64,000 bases of DNA from Enterovibrio qingdaonensis (GCF_028683135.1 NZ_JAJUBB010000013.1:1-64000), one strand, 5' to 3'. Positions 55,576 to 64,000 are shown, counted from the first letter of the stretch. The notes: generated by a model from the sequence alone, not told the origin. Translations and numbers: made by a program.

Positions 55576-55977
55576 CAGGCTAACTTGAAGAGATTCGCGA
55601 TCATCACTGAATTGCTGGATATCAGCCAATGTGTGTTTAGTGATTTTCGCGATTTCTTTTTCGTCCAATGAATATGGCAACATGATATTCAATTGATGAA
55701 TATTTCGCGTTCGGGCGAGCTCAATAAGCGTAATAAGGTTGGACACATCGCTATTTAGCGATGAGAGTGACTGACTGGCTATCTGTGTAAACTCTTCGCT
55801 CGGAAAACACCGTGCATTTTCCTCTTTATCGCGGTTAAACGACCAAGGCGCAAGCTGCAACAACAACGTATGGAAAAATGCGCGCTTGTACTTATTTGAC
55901 TCACATAAAAACCGCGTGTAATCGTAATTAATCACGCATGTGGGCTTCGTGTCCGTACTATACAAATATCCAGTCAT
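55570..55977 (-). CDS. Unknown small protein
   Basis: Frame of 135 residues, soluble, with no signal peptide. It has a mixed N-terminal half (CVINYDYTRFLCESNKYKRAFFHTLLLQLAPWSF) and a helical C-terminal half (FTQIASQSLSSLNSDVSNLITLIELA). No domain is recognised. It converges on the antiporter gene, with a six-base overlap of the two ends. Codon use looks coding, but homology could not be checked. Confidence 0.55.
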   Translation of the reverse strand: MTGYLYSTDTKPTCVINYDYTRFLCESNKYKRAFFHTLLLQLAPWSFNRDKEENARCFPSEEFTQIASQSLSSLNSDVSNLITLIELARTRNIHQLNIMLPYSLDEKEIAKITKHTLADIQQFSDDRESLQVSLL

Positions 55978-56175
55978 AGCAAGTCCCGTTTGCTTTTATT
56001 GTTTTTAGGATAATGTCCAAGTTACCCATCACTATATTTGATATTTTTGTTTTCTCGCGCGAATAAAGTAGAAGTTTGTCCTTGATCGTTTAATTTTTTT
56101 CTTTGCCCAAAAATACAACCAGCACACATTACAATGACTTAACACACCCGAAAACTGCGCTTACATTCAGCAACA

Positions 56176-56200
56176 AAAAAACCAGCCCTGAGGCTGGTTC
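56176..56200 (-). terminator. Terminator after the H1-like gene
   Basis: AACCAGCC/GGCTGGTT stem with a CTGA loop; on the minus strand a run of six T follows. Confidence 0.92.
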
Positions 56201-56224
56201 TAAATTGGGAATATACGGAAGTGA

Positions 56225-56599
56225 TTACAGTGCTTTGTAAATCACTTTGCTACCCATTTGTACGCGCTCAACCATGCCTTCTTCGGCCAGTTTTTTCAGA
56301 GCACCTGTCGCCCAAGAAGCCGCTTTCGCATCTTCTTGACCAGCAGCCAGGCCGATACCTTTAGGGTTGATACCCTCCGCATTCTGGCGAACAATATCAA
56401 GCACTTGTTGCTGCTTAGGCGTCAGAGCGACGTCTGCTACCACTTTTGGTGCTTCAGCTTTTTTCTCAACAGCTGGCTTAGCTGCCGCTACTTTCTTAAC
56501 AGCCGCTTCTTTTTTAATAGACGCATTAACCACTGCTTTTGCAGCTTTAATGTGTTTTTGAAGCTTAAGTTGAACTTTGCGTTTGTGAGAGATTTTCAT
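56225..56599 (-). CDS. Histone H1-like basic tail fused to a small winged-helix domain
   Basis: Protein of 124 residues. The first 60 residues are an Ala/Lys-rich basic region with KK and AKKV/PA repeats (KAAKAVVNASIKKEAAVKKV). The C-terminal 65 residues (LTPKQQQVLDIVRQNAEGINPKGIGLAAGQEDAKAASWATGALKKLAEEGMVERVQMGSKVIYKAL) look like a single winged helix. This suggests a non-specific DNA-binding, nucleoid-type protein. It has no close E. coli counterpart that I recall. It is single-gene with its own terminator. Confidence 0.7.
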   Translation of the reverse strand: MKISHKRKVQLKLQKHIKAAKAVVNASIKKEAAVKKVAAAKPAVEKKAEAPKVVADVALTPKQQQVLDIVRQNAEGINPKGIGLAAGQEDAKAASWATGALKKLAEEGMVERVQMGSKVIYKAL

Positions 56600-56837
56600 T
56601 AAATCGTCCTACCTCGATGCACTGCGTTAAGCATCCCCTGAATACAGCAGGGTGAAAAACAAAGCGCGTTTTATACCAAAAATCACAGTGATTTTGTAGC
56701 TCTAACACCAATTCACAGCAAAACTTGCGCTAACTGTCAGAAACCGCATGATATTTTGTTCAACTTATCATCACCTTCTTTATTACGGAGGTGATCGTAC
56801 TACGCTTAAAGCGAGTAATTAGAAGGACAACTGTACT

Positions 56838-57527
56838 TTGACGAGAAAAAGATTGCTGATTTACCCGCCAAATCAACGTATAGGAAAGTACTTCACCATC
56901 GCGGTCATTCTGCTCGCGATTGTTGTACTGACCTTCATCGTTACCCTGCCCCAAGTCAAAACCGTACCTGCGTTGATCGGTCTGCTGCTTATGGCGGGTT
57001 TAGGTATCTATATCTCCCACATTGTGGATGAGCACAGACTATCTTTTTCTCTGTCTGATATGCACATGCAACATCACACGAACAAAGGGGGCTGGAGCGT
57101 AAAGTGGTCAGACATTCGTGAAATAGGTGTCCCCAGCGTATCGCTTGATGGCTGGCATCAACCTTTACCTTGGATGGGGATCCGGCTAAATGACTACGAG
57201 CCTTTCCTTGATGGCATCAGTTTTCGGCTTGCTAGCCAGATCATTATGGAACAGCGCGGACTATTGCTCAGTGCTTATCGACGTACAGAGGAACCAACTA
57301 ACACCAAACTTGAAGATATGATGTTCGATGACGAGCCCTACGTGGCAACGTCAGGGAAAGTCTATAAAGGATTGATAGCGATGCTAGCAAACAGAATGTC
57401 TTATACGCGGGAGTTACTCGGATACGATGTATTTGTTAGCGAAGACCTGCTGGATCGTCCGCTTGATGACTTTGTGGGATTGACGAGAAGATACTTAGCG
57501 TCTGCGGGCACAAAGCCCGCAGAGTGA
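56838..57527 (+). CDS. DUF2982-like membrane protein
   Basis: Protein of 229 residues beginning at TTG with an AGAAGG site. Two membrane segments (about residues 20-40 and 45-65) are followed by a cytoplasmic domain with SLDGWHQPLPWMGIRLNDYEPFLDGISFRLAS and repeated acidic stretches. I think this is the DUF2982 family of Vibrionaceae and relatives; its function is unknown. The gene stands alone between convergent neighbours. Confidence 0.65.
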   Translation: MTRKRLLIYPPNQRIGKYFTIAVILLAIVVLTFIVTLPQVKTVPALIGLLLMAGLGIYISHIVDEHRLSFSLSDMHMQHHTNKGGWSVKWSDIREIGVPSVSLDGWHQPLPWMGIRLNDYEPFLDGISFRLASQIIMEQRGLLLSAYRRTEEPTNTKLEDMMFDDEPYVATSGKVYKGLIAMLANRMSYTRELLGYDVFVSEDLLDRPLDDFVGLTRRYLASAGTKPAE

Positions 57528-57561
57528 CCTACGTTATGAGGTCAGAGCAACCTGTATTGCG

Positions 57562-58215
57562 TTACCAAATTGGCATTTCATCAGCAACATAAGGGTTGTT
57601 TTTACGCTCGTTACCAAAGGTAGAGTTAGGACCATGCCCAGGAACAAACGTGACATCATTGCCTAAAGGAAACAGTTTTTCTTTAATCGAACGAATCAGC
57701 GTTGCATGATCACCTTTTGGAAAGTCAGTGCGTCCGATACTGCCATTAAACAAAACGTCGCCAACCCATGCCATACGCGCTTCTTCACTAAAGAACACAA
57801 CGTGGCCTGGTGTGTGACCAGGGGTATGAATCACTGCGAGTTTGTTTTCCCCCACCATGACTTCATCGCCTTCATTTAACCACTCAGTTGGGTCAAATGC
57901 TTCGGTGCGTGCAAAACCAAACATTTCACTTTGCGCAGGCAGTGCTTGTAACCAGAAAGCGTCTTGCTTCTCTGGACCAATGACAGGCACATTGTAAGCT
58001 GCTGCAATTTCTTCCGTTCCACCTACGTGGTCTAAATGACCATGCGTCAACAGAACCTTGGTGACCTTTACACCCAGTTCATTGATTTTAGCTACCAGCT
58101 TAGAAACATCGCCACCTGGGTCTACCAATGCTGCCTCATTGGTCTTATCACACCAGATGATTGAGCAATTTTGCTGAAATGCAGTAACAGGAACGATTTC
58201 GTACTTCAGAGCCAT
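57562..58215 (-). CDS. gloC: Glyoxalase II-type metallo-beta-lactamase hydrolase GloC
   Basis: Enzyme of 217 residues that hydrolyses S-lactoylglutathione. The zinc motif THGHLDH (about residues 59-65) and the later GHTPGHVVF, GDVLFNGSIGRTDFP and PGHGPNSTFGNE are close to E. coli GloC (YcbL, 215 residues). The ATG at 58215 (MALKYEIVPVTAFQQN) is used; the frame is open to 58272 without a good start. In E. coli it follows mepK; here olsF and an LpxH-like gene separate them. Confidence 0.92.
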   Translation of the reverse strand: MALKYEIVPVTAFQQNCSIIWCDKTNEAALVDPGGDVSKLVAKINELGVKVTKVLLTHGHLDHVGGTEEIAAAYNVPVIGPEKQDAFWLQALPAQSEMFGFARTEAFDPTEWLNEGDEVMVGENKLAVIHTPGHTPGHVVFFSEEARMAWVGDVLFNGSIGRTDFPKGDHATLIRSIKEKLFPLGNDVTFVPGHGPNSTFGNERKNNPYVADEMPIW

Positions 58216-58327
58216 ATTAAATTCCGTATAAATGCGAAAAACTGCCAAAGCATAACACGCCCGCAATCTCATTTTAATGAGAACCTGCTATCGACCGAGA
58301 CTCTCCTTTTCCTGTGTGTAATCAGCA

Positions 58328-58345
58328 ATGTCATTGGAATGACAT
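58328..58345. promoter_or_regulatory. Perfect palindrome in the LpxH-like/olsF promoter
   Basis: ATGTCATT-GG-AATGACAT, two 8-base arms around a 2-base centre. It could be a repressor or activator operator for the phosphoesterase-olsF unit or for gloC; no consensus is matched. Confidence 0.5.
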
Positions 58346-58360
58346 CACTTTGAAACAACA

Positions 58361-58420
58361 ACGTCACTGGTCTGAAAAAACATGTTCATCCTCGTTCCGT
58401 AACGTAGCCACCAGTGACGT
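58361..58420. repeat. 11-bp inverted repeat upstream of the LpxH-like gene
   Basis: ACGTCACTGGT (58361-58371) and ACCAGTGACGT (58410-58420) are perfect inverted repeats separated by 38 bases. The distance allows looping or a cruciform. No T-run follows, so it is not a terminator. Confidence 0.55.
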
Positions 58421-58447
58421 ATAACTTTTCGTATCATTACCAAATCA

Positions 58448-59272
58448 GTGCTTATGAACCCATACTCTGTGCGAACGTTGTGGATCTCAGATCTTCATCT
58501 CGGTAATAAAGATTGCAAAGCCGGTTTCTTGCTCGACTTTCTGAATAAGCACGATGCTGAAACTATCATTCTTGTTGGAGACATCGTCGATTTCTATTCG
58601 ATGAAATCCAGCCATCATTGGCCAGAATCACATAGCCAAGTCCTTTCCTTGCTGATGCAGCGAGCCCATAACGGTACGCGTCTTATTTACATTCCTGGAA
58701 ATCACGATGCTGTCATCCGTCAATATCTCAAATTTAACTTTGGGCACGTTGAAGTGAGAGCGAGCCATATCCACGAAACCCTCACAGGCAAGAAGATCAT
58801 TGCTGTGCATGGCGACGAATTTGACAGCGCAGTTTGTCATAAACGTTTAACCGCGATCGCAGGTGATGTTGGCTACGATCTGCTGCTATTTCTCAATCGT
58901 TGGTGGTCGCGAGCCCGCCAACGAATGGGCTTTCCGTACTGGTCACTCGCGTCATACATAAAGTCCAAGGTCGCGTCCGCCAATGTCGCCATTCAGCGAT
59001 TTGAAAACGCAGCAATCCAATATGCCCGCAGAAAAGGCGCACATGCCATCGTTTGTGGCCACATTCATCACCCAGACATGAAGGTATTGGGTGACGAGTT
59101 GTACCTCAATGATGGTGACTGGATCGAAAACTGCACCGCTTTACTTGAACAGCATGATGGCACCATCCAACTCATTCGGTGGACCGAACGCTGTGAATTG
59201 CTGGCCGAGAGCTATGCATTTGCAAGCCTCCAGCCTGACGCTGTAAGCGAAAAGAAAGACGAAGCGGCATAA
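58448..59272 (+). CDS. LpxH-like metallophosphoesterase
   Basis: Protein of 274 residues, possibly starting at GTG 58448 or ATG 58454. Metallophosphoesterase motifs are complete: WISDLHLGN (13-21), VGDIVDF (43-49), IPGNHD (81-86), HGDEFD (119-124) and CGHIHHP (199-205). It is of the LpxH/UDP-2,3-diacylglucosamine diphosphatase type, but the C-terminus is longer than LpxH (240). Immediately downstream is olsF, so it may act on lipid or phosphate metabolism rather than be the essential LpxH. Confidence 0.8.
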   Translation: MLMNPYSVRTLWISDLHLGNKDCKAGFLLDFLNKHDAETIILVGDIVDFYSMKSSHHWPESHSQVLSLLMQRAHNGTRLIYIPGNHDAVIRQYLKFNFGHVEVRASHIHETLTGKKIIAVHGDEFDSAVCHKRLTAIAGDVGYDLLLFLNRWWSRARQRMGFPYWSLASYIKSKVASANVAIQRFENAAIQYARRKGAHAIVCGHIHHPDMKVLGDELYLNDGDWIENCTALLEQHDGTIQLIRWTERCELLAESYAFASLQPDAVSEKKDEAA

Positions 59273-59299
59273 TGCAACCCCACTTTGTAAAGGACTCTC

Positions 59300-61045
59300 A
59301 TGTTCAATATTGATCACGTCATCGCGGCAAATTATCCATCAATCGCAGGAAAGCCTTGGTTGGCACGCCCCGTTAGTTCCACCTTACGTCGATTACTCCA
59401 CGAAGAAGCGTTTCAGGATTTCGCCATTAAATACCCTTATCTGAAAGGCTTCGAATTTGTTGAGCAGGTACTGGACTACTTTCGCTTTAGTTACACCACC
59501 AGCGACAGGCAAAGAGAGCGTATTCCCTCGTCAGGGCGCATAGTCATCATCGCGAATCATCCAATCGGCTCGCTCGATGGACTAGCACTTCTAAAAATGG
59601 TTCGAGAGATCAGACCGGACGTTAAAGCGGTCGCGAACAACCTACTTATGCAAATTGAACCACTTCATGGCTGCTTGCTGCCCGTTAACAACATGTCTGG
59701 AAAAACGCCCAAAGAGAATTTGCGGAAGATTGATGAATGGCTACAAAGTGAAGGCGCGCTCATTATATTTCCTGCAGGAGAGGTATCGCGATTTGGTCCA
59801 ACTGGCGTGAAAGACAAAGAATGGCATAGCGGGTTTCTACGCATGGCCTCCAAGGCTAAAGCACCCATTTTGCCTATCCATGTTGATGGCCGAAACTCCG
59901 CCATTTTCTACGGTGCCTCTTTGGTATATAAGCCGTTATCAACCTTATTACTAGTCAATGAAATGTTTGGGCAAGAGGACAATAGCATCGCGCTGACTAT
60001 CGGTGAAGCTATCCCTTTCTCCAGCTATAGCACCAGTGCCAACCTCCCCATAAAAACACGTGTAAAGCTGTTCAAAAAGCATCTGTATAACTTGTCACGA
60101 GGAAAAGCAGGCGTCTTTCCAACAGAGTCTGCAATTGCCCCACCTGAGCCTCGTCTGGCACTAAAAGAAGAGTTGGAAAACAGCGAACGTCTGGGCACCA
60201 CACCCGATGGTAAGGCGATTTATCTCTATCGTTATCGCGATGAATCCCATGTTATGCGGGAAATCGGCCGTCTTCGCGAAGTCGCATTTCGCGCTGTCGG
60301 AGAAGGCACAGGTCAACGCCGAGACATAGATAAATATGACCAGCACTACTTTCAACTGGTCCTTTGGGACCCCGATGCGCTCGATATCGTTGGGGCTTAT
60401 CGATTTTGTGATACACAAGCTGTCATCGCTCAACATGGTATCGATGCGGTCTACACCAACACGCTTTTTGACTTTGAAAATGGCATGCAGCCCATTCTGC
60501 AGAGCGGACTGGAGTTAGGCAGGAGCTTTGTTCAACCTAAATACTGGGGAAAACGAAGCTTGGATTATCTGTGGTTGGGTATAGGTGCATTTTTAGCGAA
60601 GCACCCTCACTATCAGTATCTCTTTGGCCCAGTCACCATCAGTAATGCAATGCCCCACACGGCGAAAGAGTTGCTAATCTATTTCTATCGTACTTACTTC
60701 GGCTCGAAAGAATCGATTGCCACATCTAAGCGCCCTTTCAATATAGAGAATCAAAGACTAAACACACTCTTAAACCAATTCTCCGGTGATGATTATCACG
60801 CCGATCTTAAAACGTTAAAAACTCTACTTGATAACTTAGGGACGGCAATCCCAACGCTATATAAGCAATACAGCGAACTCTGTGAGCCTGGCGGTGCACA
60901 GTTTTTAGACTTCAGCGTGGACCCAGATTTTGCTGACTGCATTGACGGCTTGGTCATGGTGGATATTTCAAAATTAAAGGCAAAAAAGCAGAACCGGTAC
61001 ATTCATTCCCACAAAGAAGCCAAACCGTGTGAGACGGTACGCTGA
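59300..61045 (+). CDS. olsF: Bifunctional acyltransferase of the OlsF type (ornithine/amino acid lipid synthesis)
   Basis: Protein of 581 residues joining two acyltransferases. The N-terminal half is a PlsC-like O-acyltransferase with the NHPIGSLDG motif (residues 91-99) and FPAGEVSRFG (158-167). The C-terminal half from about 300 is an OlsB-like N-acyltransferase (GNAT fold; KYDQHYFQLVLWDPDALDIVGAYRF). This fusion is the OlsF arrangement that makes ornithine lipids in Vibrio and Serratia, often on phosphate limitation. It follows the LpxH-like gene by 27 bases. An obvious Pho box was not found. Confidence 0.9.
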   Translation: MFNIDHVIAANYPSIAGKPWLARPVSSTLRRLLHEEAFQDFAIKYPYLKGFEFVEQVLDYFRFSYTTSDRQRERIPSSGRIVIIANHPIGSLDGLALLKMVREIRPDVKAVANNLLMQIEPLHGCLLPVNNMSGKTPKENLRKIDEWLQSEGALIIFPAGEVSRFGPTGVKDKEWHSGFLRMASKAKAPILPIHVDGRNSAIFYGASLVYKPLSTLLLVNEMFGQEDNSIALTIGEAIPFSSYSTSANLPIKTRVKLFKKHLYNLSRGKAGVFPTESAIAPPEPRLALKEELENSERLGTTPDGKAIYLYRYRDESHVMREIGRLREVAFRAVGEGTGQRRDIDKYDQHYFQLVLWDPDALDIVGAYRFCDTQAVIAQHGIDAVYTNTLFDFENGMQPILQSGLELGRSFVQPKYWGKRSLDYLWLGIGAFLAKHPHYQYLFGPVTISNAMPHTAKELLIYFYRTYFGSKESIATSKRPFNIENQRLNTLLNQFSGDDYHADLKTLKTLLDNLGTAIPTLYKQYSELCEPGGAQFLDFSVDPDFADCIDGLVMVDISKLKAKKQNRYIHSHKEAKPCETVR

Positions 61046-61050
61046 ACACT

Positions 61051-61080
61051 AAAAAGGCGCGAATTCATCGCGCCTTCTCA
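61051..61080. terminator. Bidirectional terminator between olsF and mepK
   Basis: AAGGCGCG/CGCGCCTT stem with a 7-nt loop. The minus strand has a run of five T; the plus strand has CTTCTC. Confidence 0.85.
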
Positions 61081-61085
61081 CTGGC

Positions 61086-61637
61086 TTACCACGCCCTTAC
61101 CGGCCCCGTATCTATATGAATAAAACCACTGTTGGGGTAGTAGCCAACGCCCCCCGCCTTTAAAGACAAAGCGGCATTACGCAACGCAGCCAAAGGGACA
61201 CCTTCAACAAAGAAATCTATCGCTTGGCCTGTCATGTGATAGCTCTTCTTTGCCTGACCACCACCGCTCTTTCTCAACATTTCGTTAGTCGCAGGCGAAC
61301 GATAGCCGGATACCATAGTGATCGGATTGGGAGCCTTTACCATGCCACATATCGCGACCAGTTGGTCGTATAGCTTAGGATCCATCTCGGTAGAAAGATT
61401 TCGGCGATGATCACGACACAAGTGATTTAACTCACCCAAGCCTTTCGTGAGATATTGTTGACCATCGAAATAGCAAACATCGAGATGTTCACCGGTATTA
61501 ATACTGGTCATTGCCAAATTTCGCGGTTTCCCTTGAGAAATAGGGAGCGCGAAAGCAGGATTAGGTAACACTGCCGCAGTAAGACACGCGACGCCACCCA
61601 ACATAAAGCGGCGACGTTGAAGATCCAAACCGTCCAT
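61086..61637 (-). CDS. mepK: Murein DD-endopeptidase MepK (DUF882)
   Basis: Exported peptidase of about 183 residues. MDGLDLQRRRFMLGGVACL is a twin-arginine-like signal with cleavage near AFA. The zinc ligands are in SYHMTGQAIDF (about 137-147) and the HxD-type FIHIDTGPVRAW at the C-terminus, as in E. coli YcbK. MepK cuts meso-DAP cross-links made by L,D-transpeptidases, and the L,D-transpeptidase gene is next upstream in the same direction. Confidence 0.92.
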   Translation of the reverse strand: MDGLDLQRRRFMLGGVACLTAAVLPNPAFALPISQGKPRNLAMTSINTGEHLDVCYFDGQQYLTKGLGELNHLCRDHRRNLSTEMDPKLYDQLVAICGMVKAPNPITMVSGYRSPATNEMLRKSGGGQAKKSYHMTGQAIDFFVEGVPLAALRNAALSLKAGGVGYYPNSGFIHIDTGPVRAW

Positions 61638-61920
61638 AAAAACCAACAAATTCCCACAAAAGAAAATCACAATAATCAGCGTCTGAACTCAGCTTTAAAA
61701 CGCATTAACTGTCAGAAACGCGAAAACAAAGGCGAATTTATAGATTTGTGAATTCACAATCAAATGGGGTTTTGTCTCGAAAATGAGCGAAAACATGTAA
61801 AACAGCTGTCTTCGTGCTGATATTTCACACAATTTCGCATTTGTCAGAGAAATGTAAATAAATGCAATTATGGCGAATAGAACACAAGGCTGAAATCACT
61901 CGTGTTAAAAACAGGCCAAC

Positions 61921-63564
61921 TTAGATGGGCAGACGTTGTGCCGCCAGAGACGTAACTGCGGTGTTATTTCGCTTTGGGCGCGCATCATAGTGATAAACGT
62001 CATCACGAAACTCTACGCCCCCCTCTTCATTGACCCAAGCCGTTTGATAAATCGTATGGACTTCAATTTTCTTTCTAAGAGAGACCCATTTGGTCTCGGG
62101 AATTTGGCGATAATAATCATAATCACCAAACTCAAGGCCAGATTTGTTCAACAAAATCTGCGCAAGGACCTCGGCCTTTTGAACGCGAATGCACCCTGAA
62201 CTGTACGCTCGGCGTTCCTTGTTAAACAAGCTTTTCGCGGGGGTATCATGCAGGTAAATGGCATTTCCATTCGGCGTATTAAACTTGTATCTGCCTAGCG
62301 CATTAAAGTTACCTGGAGACTGCTGAAGTTTATACGGGAAATTTCTCGGCGTGACGCTCTCCCAATCAATTTCCTCATAAGGAATGACGCTCCCGTTTAC
62401 CCAACTACTCAGCACGGTATAGGAATGCTTCGATAGATACTCATTATCTTCCCTGACCTTGGGCAGAATATCCTCTCGCATAATTTTCACAGGAACATTC
62501 CAGCTAGGGTTAAACACCACGGAATCCAGACGAGACTCAAACAGCGGTGTGCGACGGCTTGGGCGTCCTACGACCACTTTACTGTCTAAGATAAGTTGGC
62601 TGTCTAACCAGAACTCCATCTCATAATTAGGGATATTTACCAATATGATCTTGTCGCGGCCCGTCGGCCACAACCGCAGGCGCTCCATGTTGAGCGCAAG
62701 GATCTGAATACGATTATCGACCGATTTATTCAGCCAACGGCGCGTTTTATTACCAATTACACCGTCAACTTTAAGGCCATGTCGTTGTTGAAACTGCTTT
62801 ACCGCGTTCACTAAGGTTGCATTATAAAAACTGACTTTCGCAATTTTTAGTTGCTGGGCTTCTGCCGTATTCAGCACACCCTGCCTTTCTAAATTGGTAA
62901 TGAGACTATCCGCGTTATCCAGCTTCTCACCGTGCTTTATCAACCCTCTCTGAACAAACTTTGGCCAGTACGTAGGTTCTAGATCCTGTAACGCAACAAT
63001 CGCTTTTGCCATTTCTCGATACTGTGATGTGTCCGGACGCAATCCATGGACAAACGAATACAGTTTATTCTTCAATGCAGAAACCAAAAATCGGTTCATC
63101 TGTGTAAGTGTCGGGGCAGGTAAAACGGTATCAATGTCGGTCCCAAAAAACCAACTTTTGCCATTTTCAGGTATTGACTCGATATAACCAATCAACGCAA
63201 GAAGACTGTCTGTTGCAAACACATCATAAGCACGCCAATCTCCGCTTGCTCTAAGCTCTCTGAGTATGACTGCTCGCCATTCAAAATCCTGGCTGATCCC
63301 AGCTAAAGAGATAATATTAATTTGCGTTTCTAATTCGTCCTTGGCGCGGTAATCATGCCAAATAGGAGAAAACGAAAAGCTTTCATAAATACGTGCGACG
63401 TCATTTGGATAAGTAACAATGGCCACTTCTGGCTCGGCTTGTTGAACCCAAAGCAACGCTTCTTCAGAGGCACGACGTTCGTCAGCAGCTTGCACAGCCA
63501 TTGCCACGTGTGGCAATAGGGCAAAAAATATCAGTGCCTTGAAAATCATACGGACAGAAAGCAT
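61921..63564 (-). CDS. ldtD: L,D-transpeptidase (LdtD/YcbB type)
   Basis: Secreted peptidoglycan cross-linking enzyme of 547 residues (E. coli LdtD is 615). It starts at 63564 with a GGAGGTG site and a signal peptide. A peptidoglycan-binding repeat (FQQRHGLKVDGVIGNKTRRWLN, about residues 263-284) precedes the YkuD domain. The active site is HDTPAKSLF and YSSGCIRVQ, with Cys458 as nucleophile. It forms 3-3 cross-links by joining meso-DAP residues. MepK, which removes such links, is the next gene, though 283 bases apart. Confidence 0.92.
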   Translation of the reverse strand: MLSVRMIFKALIFFALLPHVAMAVQAADERRASEEALLWVQQAEPEVAIVTYPNDVARIYESFSFSPIWHDYRAKDELETQINIISLAGISQDFEWRAVILRELRASGDWRAYDVFATDSLLALIGYIESIPENGKSWFFGTDIDTVLPAPTLTQMNRFLVSALKNKLYSFVHGLRPDTSQYREMAKAIVALQDLEPTYWPKFVQRGLIKHGEKLDNADSLITNLERQGVLNTAEAQQLKIAKVSFYNATLVNAVKQFQQRHGLKVDGVIGNKTRRWLNKSVDNRIQILALNMERLRLWPTGRDKIILVNIPNYEMEFWLDSQLILDSKVVVGRPSRRTPLFESRLDSVVFNPSWNVPVKIMREDILPKVREDNEYLSKHSYTVLSSWVNGSVIPYEEIDWESVTPRNFPYKLQQSPGNFNALGRYKFNTPNGNAIYLHDTPAKSLFNKERRAYSSGCIRVQKAEVLAQILLNKSGLEFGDYDYYRQIPETKWVSLRKKIEVHTIYQTAWVNEEGGVEFRDDVYHYDARPKRNNTAVTSLAAQRLPI

Positions 63565-63665
63565 GCGTCACCTCCAAATAGAGATCTTAGTATGGCAAAT
63601 GACACAATATTCGTTGGCGGAATTTTTATGAATATTAGAAATCAGAGAGTTAGAAAAGCATGATG

Positions 63666-64000
63666 TTAAAGCATGACCCAGTGATTATCCCAAGTAACAT
63701 CAGAGCGATGATAAATAGGGCTTTTTTCTGCTTTTTGTATGACTGTTTGCCCACTTCCAGAGCTCAGCGCAAATCCCTCTTGATTTGCCGAAGCGCCTGA
63801 TGCATCAAGTAAAGATCCCATTTCCACGAGTTCTTTTGATGACAGGTCCCAAACACCAAAGCAATTGCCTCTCGGTGACGTTGCAACGATCTGTGAATCT
63901 GTACAAGCCACACTCCCAATATAGTGATTGAACCTTTGCCATTGCTCCGCCTTCGCATGAAGAGCTTGAAAATGACCATCCGATGACAACATGGCCAGCA
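63666..64000 (-). CDS. DUF1513-like protein, 3' part only
   Basis: Reads open through the right edge of the window, so the start is missing; 111 codons are visible. Segments such as VATSPRGNCFGVWDLSSKELV and GALSSGSGQTVIQ-like turns are typical of DUF1513 beta-propeller-like proteins found next to imelysin in bacterial iron-uptake clusters. It is downstream of other genes outside the window. Confidence 0.65.
   Translation of the reverse strand, partial: LAMLSSDGHFQALHAKAEQWQRFNHYIGSVACTDSQIVATSPRGNCFGVWDLSSKELVEMGSLLDASGASANQEGFALSSGSGQTVIQKAEKSPIYHRSDVTWDNHWVML

Noticed and set aside
56731-61719. TAACTGTCAGAAAC shared upstream of the H1-like gene (56731-56744) and mepK (61706-61719)
   Set aside because: A 14-base exact match is expected by chance several times in 64 kb when both strands are counted, and no symmetry or consensus supports it.
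61745-61758. Palindrome TTGTGAATTCACAA upstream of mepK
   Set aside because: It contains a CRP-like TGTGA, but the half-sites are too close together (no N6 spacer) to be a CRP site; no other regulator could be named.

Overview
The window looks like a chromosomal segment of a marine gammaproteobacterium of the Vibrionaceae (Vibrio, Grimontia or Enterovibrio type). This rests on whole-gene resemblances: a tandem glycine riboswitch before an alanine/glycine:Na+ symporter, the yohJ-yohK-cdd order, LexA-controlled sulA, an NsrR-type operator before nnrS, PurR-type control of purT, and an OlsF-type ornithine-lipid synthase. No rRNA, phage, insertion sequence or CRISPR array was seen. Most of it reads as core genome, with accessory-looking genes at 8.9-21.2, 29.5-33.6, 34.9-41.5 and 55.6-56.6 kb.

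Layout. 0.3-4.7 kb (minus): FadD-like acyl-CoA ligase, aldehyde dehydrogenase and an AraC-type regulator, probably an aldehyde-to-acyl-CoA module. 4.9-8.7 kb (minus): murQ-murP-murR for N-acetylmuramic acid recovery, followed by yidH-yidG; an 18-bp perfect palindrome separates murP from murR. 9.0-17.9 kb (minus): one giant gene for a subtilisin-like protease of about 2,986 residues with many calcium-binding aspartate repeats and six jelly-roll-like domains, part of it recently duplicated at the DNA level. 18.8-21.2 kb (minus): a membrane J-domain protein and an amidase homologue that lacks the nucleophilic serine. 21.5-23.9 kb: glycine riboswitch, symporter, HAD phosphatase. 24.2-29.5 kb: tRNA-Cys, a class II ribonucleotide reductase split into two genes, azoR and small proteins. 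29.5-34.9 kb: MipA/OmpV-like outer membrane protein, 2OG-Fe dioxygenase, an exported RelA/SpoT-fold protein, a class II glutamine amidotransferase and nnrS.

34.9-41.5 kb (minus): a five-gene peptide/opine-type ABC importer behind a TauD-family dioxygenase. 41.8-45.2 kb (plus): an overlapping GGDEF/EAL pair for cyclic-di-GMP turnover. 45.3-47.3 kb: zinc-free L31 and L36 paralogues behind a probable Zur box, then exonuclease I. 47.5-53.9 kb: a tail-anchored winged-helix regulator, yohJ-yohK, cdd, an EamA transporter, purT, tpm and sulA. 54.2-57.5 kb: an APA-family antiporter and three small or unknown genes. 57.6-63.6 kb: gloC, mepK and ldtD on the minus strand (the enterobacterial ycbB-ycbK-ycbL set) with an LpxH-like phosphoesterase and olsF on the plus strand between them. 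The window ends inside a probable DUF1513 gene.

The strongest candidates for something undescribed are the exported RelA/SpoT-fold protein (31,987-32,757), the J-domain/amidase-pseudoenzyme pair (18,806-21,170), and the giant repeat protease with its 2.45-kb higher-order duplication. All functions are inferred by reading the sequence; no search was run.
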